From contig CAYRZU010000053.1 in the NCBI GenBank assembly GCA_964428895.1, positions 1-26,914 on the forward strand: a DNA stretch of 26,914 nucleotides, given 5' to 3'. Numbering within the stretch: the first letter of the stretch is position 1; every line of letters starts with the position of its first letter. Shown one piece after another: positions 22,813 to 26,914 of this stretch. Under the pieces are notes generated by a model, which saw nothing but the letters and a program-made list of their open reading frames with translations, was not told where the DNA came from and ran no database searches. The DNA comes from HyVt-337 sp964428895 (GTDB taxonomy: Bacteria > Planctomycetota > Phycisphaerae > SM23-33). A program made the position numbers and the translations under genes.

Positions 22813-24490
22813 TCAGTTGAGGGCGGACCTCGATGGTCTGTTGACGGTCGGCGGTCAGAACAACGGTTTTGGCCTGGAACGCGCGTTTGCCGTTGGCCAC
22901 CTGTTCCCGGCGGTTGGCTTCATACCAACCTTCTCGCATCACATGCAGCACCGGCGGCCCCAGACGGAGCGAATCCCGCTTGGACTTGTACTCGATGTTG
23001 ACCTCCTTGAGGCTGGTGTCCAACGCCTTGAGAAACGCCCGTTGCATCGCTTCGCCGATCTGACCGGCGAACTCGACGCGGAACAGGTAGCGGCTGTTGT
23101 GGAGGTCGGCCTCGGCTTTGAAGTGGGCGGCGATGGCGCCGGTCTTCTGGGCCGCACGTTGGTGGGCCTCGATGACCTGATTGACGCTGACTTTCTCGCC
23201 GGTCAGGTTGGTCATGCCGCGGCCTTTTCGGAGAAAGACAATCTGCGGCGTGTTGTTGTACATGCCCTGGACTTTGACCACGTCGTTGATGTCATAACGG
23301 TACAAGCCGCCCGTGGTGGTGAAGAAGATGTAGTATTCCCCGCCGTCTTCGAGGTCATCCACGGTGAGGAAATACCACCCGGATTGATCGTCCGGATTGG
23401 CCTCGACCTCCATGGCGGGCACGAACTCCAAATAGTTGGTCGACACCGTCAGCACGCCCCGGGCGCTGTCGTCGGACAGAGGCACGGAGCCACGGGCTTC
23501 GCTTGACAGGTAGCCCCAATCGCGCACCGGCACGTCGCGGTGGCCGTCCGGGTTGAACCAGTAGGGGAACTTCTCCAGGTAATGGCCCACCGTGCCACCT
23601 TTCCAGCAGCCGATCAGGGCCAGCTTGGGCCAATAGTCCACCGGCTTGAGCACGCCGTCCCGGGCGGTGCGGGCCTTTTCCAGTTTGCGCGCCAAAGACG
23701 GCTTGGCCTTGAGGGCGGGAGTGAGAATCTTGCGAATGAGATACCCGATGTCCACGCCCTCCCACAGCGTGCCGTCGTGAATGTCGCGGATGATGTGTTC
23801 GGCGAACTCATTAGCCTTATCGCACATCTTCAGAATGCTCGACGGATTGGCGGTGCAGATCATGCCCACGTCGCTCGTCAGGGCCATTCGCATGATGGCG
23901 TAATACTTCGCCTGGTAGTCGCTGATCTCGAACACTTCATAGGGAATGGCGTAGAAATGGCGAATCATCGGCGCCATGTCGCGATAGATCTGCCCGGAGG
24001 CCGACCCGAAGGGGATGCCGGTCGGGGTGTGGCCCTCCACCGCCGGCGAGACCAACGAAACAATGCGCCTCCCCGCGACGGCCGGGTGAGAGCCCGTGGC
24101 GTGGTAGGACCAGGTCTTCATGACGTCGCTGTGGGCTTGGCCCTGACAGGTCGGCGTGACGGGGATGTACTTGGGCACGCCCGTTGTGCCGGATGTCTGG
24201 GAGAACAAGGCGGGGTCCTCGGCGGTGAAGACATTCCGGGCGCCTTCGACCAGGCGATCCATGTCCTCGCGAACGTCCTCGTAGGTGATGACGGGCACCT
24301 GGCGCCGGTAATCCTCGGGCGTTTGGATCGAGGCGAAGCCGTAGCGATGTCCGTAGTCGGTGTCCTGATTCCTCCGGAGAATGTCCAGCAGCAACCGTTC
24401 CTGCGTGTCCTTCGGGTGAGTGGTGGCGTGTTCGAATCGCTTGGCGGCCCGTCGCGACATGGTGCGGAATAGCAGCGCCGGAATGAGCAT
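22790..24490 (-). CDS. GH3 family acyl-adenylate/amide-synthetase-like protein
   Basis: A 566-residue member of the GH3 (plant auxin-responsive) branch of the ANL adenylating superfamily. Plant members adenylate small carboxylic acids and join them to amino acids; bacterial members are mostly uncharacterised. The ATP-binding loop QTSGTTGVPK is at 98-107, and a conserved block (TTTGGLYRYDINDVV, then a TGEKVS motif) lies at about 425-470. The ATG at 24490 is preferred over one at 24496 because AAAGGA is then 6 nt upstream. It lies 53 nt after the epimerase-like gene, as the last gene of a leftward unit. The acyl and amino substrates cannot be predicted. Confidence 0.87.
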   Translation of the reverse strand: MLIPALLFRTMSRRAAKRFEHATTHPKDTQERLLLDILRRNQDTDYGHRYGFASIQTPEDYRRQVPVITYEDVREDMDRLVEGARNVFTAEDPALFSQTSGTTGVPKYIPVTPTCQGQAHSDVMKTWSYHATGSHPAVAGRRIVSLVSPAVEGHTPTGIPFGSASGQIYRDMAPMIRHFYAIPYEVFEISDYQAKYYAIMRMALTSDVGMICTANPSSILKMCDKANEFAEHIIRDIHDGTLWEGVDIGYLIRKILTPALKAKPSLARKLEKARTARDGVLKPVDYWPKLALIGCWKGGTVGHYLEKFPYWFNPDGHRDVPVRDWGYLSSEARGSVPLSDDSARGVLTVSTNYLEFVPAMEVEANPDDQSGWYFLTVDDLEDGGEYYIFFTTTGGLYRYDINDVVKVQGMYNNTPQIVFLRKGRGMTNLTGEKVSVNQVIEAHQRAAQKTGAIAAHFKAEADLHNSRYLFRVEFAGQIGEAMQRAFLKALDTSLKEVNIEYKSKRDSLRLGPPVLHVMREGWYEANRREQVANGKRAFQAKTVVLTADRQQTIEVRPQLINVVEMD

Positions 24491-24543
24491 TGACATTCCT
24501 TTCGTCTCAGGCAACGGGTGAACTGGCGCTCCGCTGCCTTGCA

Positions 24544-25677
24544 TCATTCTATGACGATCATATCGGCCTGACAGGACTGCAATCGCCTGCCAATCGGGCG
24601 AACGCCGAGCCCGGGCGCCGTCAGGGCCCGCCCGGCGCCTCGGTACCGGATGCGAACGTTCGGCGTGGTGATGTCCTGTTTGAGCAGAAAGCTGCCGTAG
24701 GACCCTTCCAGCCATTCGATGCCGTCGCAGCGGGTGGCGATGTGTCGGCCGGCCGCGGAGAGGATCCCCGTCTCGCCCACTTGTGCGCCGAGCTGGCAGG
24801 TTATCCCCGCCTCGACCGCGCGCCGATAGATGCGGGCGCTGTTGATTAGGCCGCCGCATTTGGAGACCCGAACGTTGAACGTGTTGCAGCCTCTTTCGGC
24901 GATCAGTGTGTCGGCGTCAGCCAGAGAACACAGCGATTCATCGGCCACCACCGGCACGAGCCCGGCGGCTGTGACGGTCTTCATGCCTTCCAGATCATCG
25001 CCGGAAACGGGCTGTTCCAGGCCTTGCAGATTGAAGGAGGCCAGGGCCTTCAACTGTCGGACCGCCTCAGAGCCGGTCCAGGCGCAGTTGGCGTCGACCC
25101 GGAGGCTTCTTCGATCGCCCAGAATCGACCGGGCCGTCCGAAGAATCTCCCGGTTATGCTCCAATGACTCACCGACCTTGACTTTGATGTACTTGAAGCC
25201 GAATAGCTTCATCAGTCGGGCGTACTTCTTGACCTTCTCGATCTTCTCGCTGGCGATTACCCCGCTGTAGTAGACCTTGCGGTGTTTGACCGGCCCGACT
25301 ACGTCGCCGGCGCTTCGGCCGAAGAGCTGGCCCGCCAAGTCGAGCAGGGCTAACTCGCACGCGCAGAACGCCGCCTGCTGATTGCGAGGACGTTGGTCCA
25401 GGATGGTCGTTAGGTGTGCGACCACTTCTTCGAAGGACGTGAACTCGGCGCCCACCAGGCTGGGCAGGATGCGCTCGGCCAGGTCGGCCTTGGCGCTGTC
25501 GACGGTTTCGCCGGAGACGTACGGACGAGGGCAGGTCTCACCCCAACCGACACAACCGGACTCGTCCCTCGCCGCCAGCAGGACGTTGACCGCCTCCTTC
25601 CGCTTGGCCAACGAATGCTCCACCGAGATTCGCATTGGGATCGAAATGGTAATGATGTCAAAGCCGACGATCTTCAT
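24544..25677 (-). CDS. enolase-superfamily epimerase/cycloisomerase-like enzyme
   Basis: A 377-residue protein of the muconate-lactonizing subgroup, which includes dipeptide epimerases, o-succinylbenzoate synthase and muconate cycloisomerase. The catalytic set is complete: KVK at 165-167, metal ligands D195 (RVDAN), E221 (EQP) and D246 (ADES), and the second base K273 (SKCGG). The N-terminal capping domain with GWGE (44-47) is normal. Dipeptide epimerase is the best guess because of the neighbouring GH3 gene. I do not see the C-terminal acidic specificity motif of Ala-Glu epimerases clearly, so the substrate is open. Its ATG overlaps the upstream hydrolase stop as ATGA. Confidence 0.85.
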   Translation of the reverse strand: MKIVGFDIITISIPMRISVEHSLAKRKEAVNVLLAARDESGCVGWGETCPRPYVSGETVDSAKADLAERILPSLVGAEFTSFEEVVAHLTTILDQRPRNQQAAFCACELALLDLAGQLFGRSAGDVVGPVKHRKVYYSGVIASEKIEKVKKYARLMKLFGFKYIKVKVGESLEHNREILRTARSILGDRRSLRVDANCAWTGSEAVRQLKALASFNLQGLEQPVSGDDLEGMKTVTAAGLVPVVADESLCSLADADTLIAERGCNTFNVRVSKCGGLINSARIYRRAVEAGITCQLGAQVGETGILSAAGRHIATRCDGIEWLEGSYGSFLLKQDITTPNVRIRYRGAGRALTAPGLGVRPIGRRLQSCQADMIVIE

Positions 25678-26660
25678 TGCGATGCATCCTCGCTTTCGGT
25701 GGGCCGGAGGTGGTCTTCATAAAATCCAACAATCTGTCGGGCCAGTCGACCGGGCGCGTCGAACTGAACGGAGTGGGTCTGGTCCGAGAACCACACGATG
25801 TCCAGAATGTCCTGTTTCCCTCGGCGAGCCACGTTGATGACGGCCTGGTTGTCAATGATCCGATCCTTGCCGGCAAGGATCAGCAGGATTGGCAGCTCGT
25901 TACTCGGCATGCGCCGGTCGATGTGCCGGTCCAGTTCGAGACCTTCCACGAAGAACCTGGCCGTCGCGTAGTGGAGTCGCAATGGATCGCGGCGGAGCTT
26001 ATCGAGATAATCCGGATCGTCGGTGAACATCTCCGGTTCGATGGGAATCTCCACGTAATCGTCAGGCGTCGAAGAGAGCACCTGCACGGCCGTATTTCCT
26101 TGGCCGGGCAACTTCGTTCGCATGCCGGGGGTAACCAGCACCAGCCCGTCGCAGTGCTCCGGGAAGGCCAACGCGTAGGCCAACGCCAGTTTGCCCCCCC
26201 AACTCAGGCCGGTCAGGATCACCGTTTCGTATTGGTCGTGTAGCGGTTTGGCGAACACCTCGATGTCCGTGGTGAGCTGCTCCCAGCCGTCTATGTTGCC
26301 GGAGGCCAGCCCGCGGTTTTCGCGGTTCATGCCGCTTCCGCGACGGTCGAGGCAGTATACGTCGAAGCCTTCCTGGCAGAGCAGGTCGGCGGCTTCATCG
26401 AACCATCCTCCGTGACTCTCAATGCCGTGCAGGTAGAGCACGGCCTTGTCGGCGGCTTGGCCGGGGCGATGGTGATAGAGGTACGCCAGTTCCTGGCCGT
26501 CCGGGGCGGTGTAGGTCCGGATTTCACGGGCGGTGGTCGGATCGACAGAGGCGTAGTAGATGACGGGCTCGGCGTTGGGATCGAGGGCGGCGTGGGGTCT
26601 TTCGCAACCGATGGCGAGCAATCCGGCTGCAGTGAGCATGAGAATGAAAGGCTTGTTCAT
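25674..26660 (-). CDS. alpha/beta hydrolase, predicted lipoprotein
   Basis: A 328-residue serine hydrolase resembling monoacylglycerol-lipase-type enzymes. The N-terminus is lipoprotein-like: MNKP, a hydrophobic stretch, then AIGC with C19 as the likely lipidated residue. The mature enzyme would thus sit at the membrane facing the periplasm. The oxyanion region is YLHGIESHGGW near 76, the nucleophile is S153 in GLSWGG, and the acid and base are probably D in AGKDRIID (about 273) and H in DQTHSVQ (about 301). The ATG at 26660 is chosen for the signal sequence; the frame is open upstream but there overlaps the kinase gene. It is coupled to the epimerase-like gene downstream. Substrate unknown, possibly an ester or amide made by the neighbours. 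Confidence 0.82.
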   Translation of the reverse strand: MNKPFILMLTAAGLLAIGCERPHAALDPNAEPVIYYASVDPTTAREIRTYTAPDGQELAYLYHHRPGQAADKAVLYLHGIESHGGWFDEAADLLCQEGFDVYCLDRRGSGMNRENRGLASGNIDGWEQLTTDIEVFAKPLHDQYETVILTGLSWGGKLALAYALAFPEHCDGLVLVTPGMRTKLPGQGNTAVQVLSSTPDDYVEIPIEPEMFTDDPDYLDKLRRDPLRLHYATARFFVEGLELDRHIDRRMPSNELPILLILAGKDRIIDNQAVINVARRGKQDILDIVWFSDQTHSVQFDAPGRLARQIVGFYEDHLRPTESEDASQ

Positions 26661-26692
26661 GTCGTGTCTTCTCACTACTCGGATTCGACGGG

Positions 26693-26914
26693 CTAGGTCT
26701 GAACGTTTGTTGTCTCGGCGTTCGGATCTAATGGTCGTGTCGCCACATGATCGGCCCACCACTGAGAGGCCGTTGCCTCGGTCCAGACGGGTACGTCGGG
26801 AATAGCGTCCAACACGTCAATGATCGCGTCGACGTGCGGCGGTCGTTCGGCGGGGTCCTTGGCCAAACACTGCATGATGAGGTCTTCCAGCATCCCCGGA
26901 ACCGGGCGGGAGGG
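26693..26914 (-). CDS. C-terminal end of a Ser/Thr protein kinase (partial, runs off the window)
   Basis: An open frame enters from the right edge and ends at 26693. Its visible 73 residues contain MLEDLIMQCLAKDPAERPP, the last helices of a eukaryotic-like Ser/Thr kinase domain with the conserved Arg of the C-lobe. A short tail of about 40 residues follows, with no membrane segment. The catalytic core lies outside the window. It ends 32 nt before the hydrolase start on the same strand, so it may head the same transcript. Confidence 0.7.
   Translation of the reverse strand, partial: PSRPVPGMLEDLIMQCLAKDPAERPPHVDAIIDVLDAIPDVPVWTEATASQWWADHVATRPLDPNAETTNVQT

Noticed and set aside
23540..24472. 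A 310-codon plus-strand frame opposite the GH3 gene.
   Set aside because: The GH3 gene is complete with motifs; this frame has only arginine/glycine/alanine-rich shadow sequence.
24491..24859. An N-terminal extension of the GH3 protein.
   Set aside because: The extension overlaps the 3' end of the enolase-family gene in another frame and is Arg/Pro-rich shadow sequence.
1..26914. CRISPR arrays, tRNA genes, transposase genes or prophage genes.
   Set aside because: I looked for regularly spaced repeats, tRNA-like cloverleaf ends, transposase motifs and terminal inverted repeats and saw none.

Overview
This window is GC-rich, tightly coded bacterial DNA from an anaerobe that carries the carbonyl branch of the Wood-Ljungdahl (reductive acetyl-CoA) pathway. 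The taxon is inferred only. Family content (a STAS-like protein, a CHASE-domain histidine kinase, a GH130 phosphorylase, a bacterial GH3 protein and a eukaryotic-like Ser/Thr kinase beside a lipoprotein hydrolase) fits a Planctomycetes/Phycisphaerae-type anaerobe, but no rRNA or marker gene is present to prove it. No tRNA, rRNA, CRISPR array, insertion sequence or phage gene was seen.

Region 1 (1-14481) is the CODH/ACS locus. A divergent control region (1281-1629) separates a leftward unit (cooC, then a small unknown gene) from a long rightward run: cooS (CO dehydrogenase), a CooF-like ferredoxin, acsB (acetyl-CoA synthase), acsC, a RACo-type corrinoid activator, acsF, acsD, acsE, a Cys-rich zinc-ribbon protein, a DUF3786 protein and a BioD-like/DRTGG P-loop protein. 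CooS would reduce CO2 to CO. AcsE would move a methyl group from methyl-tetrahydrofolate to the AcsC/AcsD corrinoid protein. AcsB would join CO, methyl and CoA. CooC and AcsF would load nickel, and RACo would reactivate oxidised cobalt. The ligand residues I could check in CooS, AcsB, AcsC and RACo are intact. The folate-branch genes (fhs, folD, metF) and any CO-linked hydrogenase are not in the window. The control region holds two opposed sigma70-like promoters, a perfect inverted repeat at the predicted cooS start site, and a leader that ends in a terminator-like hairpin just before the cooS ribosome binding site.

Region 2 (14482-19243) begins with a spacer containing GC hairpins and short repeats. 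It then has a small STAS-like protein, a promoter crossed by an 8-bp inverted repeat, a membrane CHASE histidine kinase with no response regulator nearby, a GH130 glycoside phosphorylase and a CBS-domain protein.

Region 3 (19244-22812) is an ABC-2 type exporter (ATPase plus permease) followed closely by a membrane family 2 glycosyltransferase, probably one transcription unit.

Region 4 (22790-26914, minus strand) meets region 3 tail to tail. In transcription order it has the C-terminal end of a Ser/Thr protein kinase (cut by the window edge), a predicted lipoprotein alpha/beta hydrolase, an enolase-superfamily epimerase/cycloisomerase-like enzyme and a GH3 acyl-adenylate/amide-synthetase-like protein. 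The close packing suggests one operon, possibly making or recycling an amino-acid or peptide conjugate.
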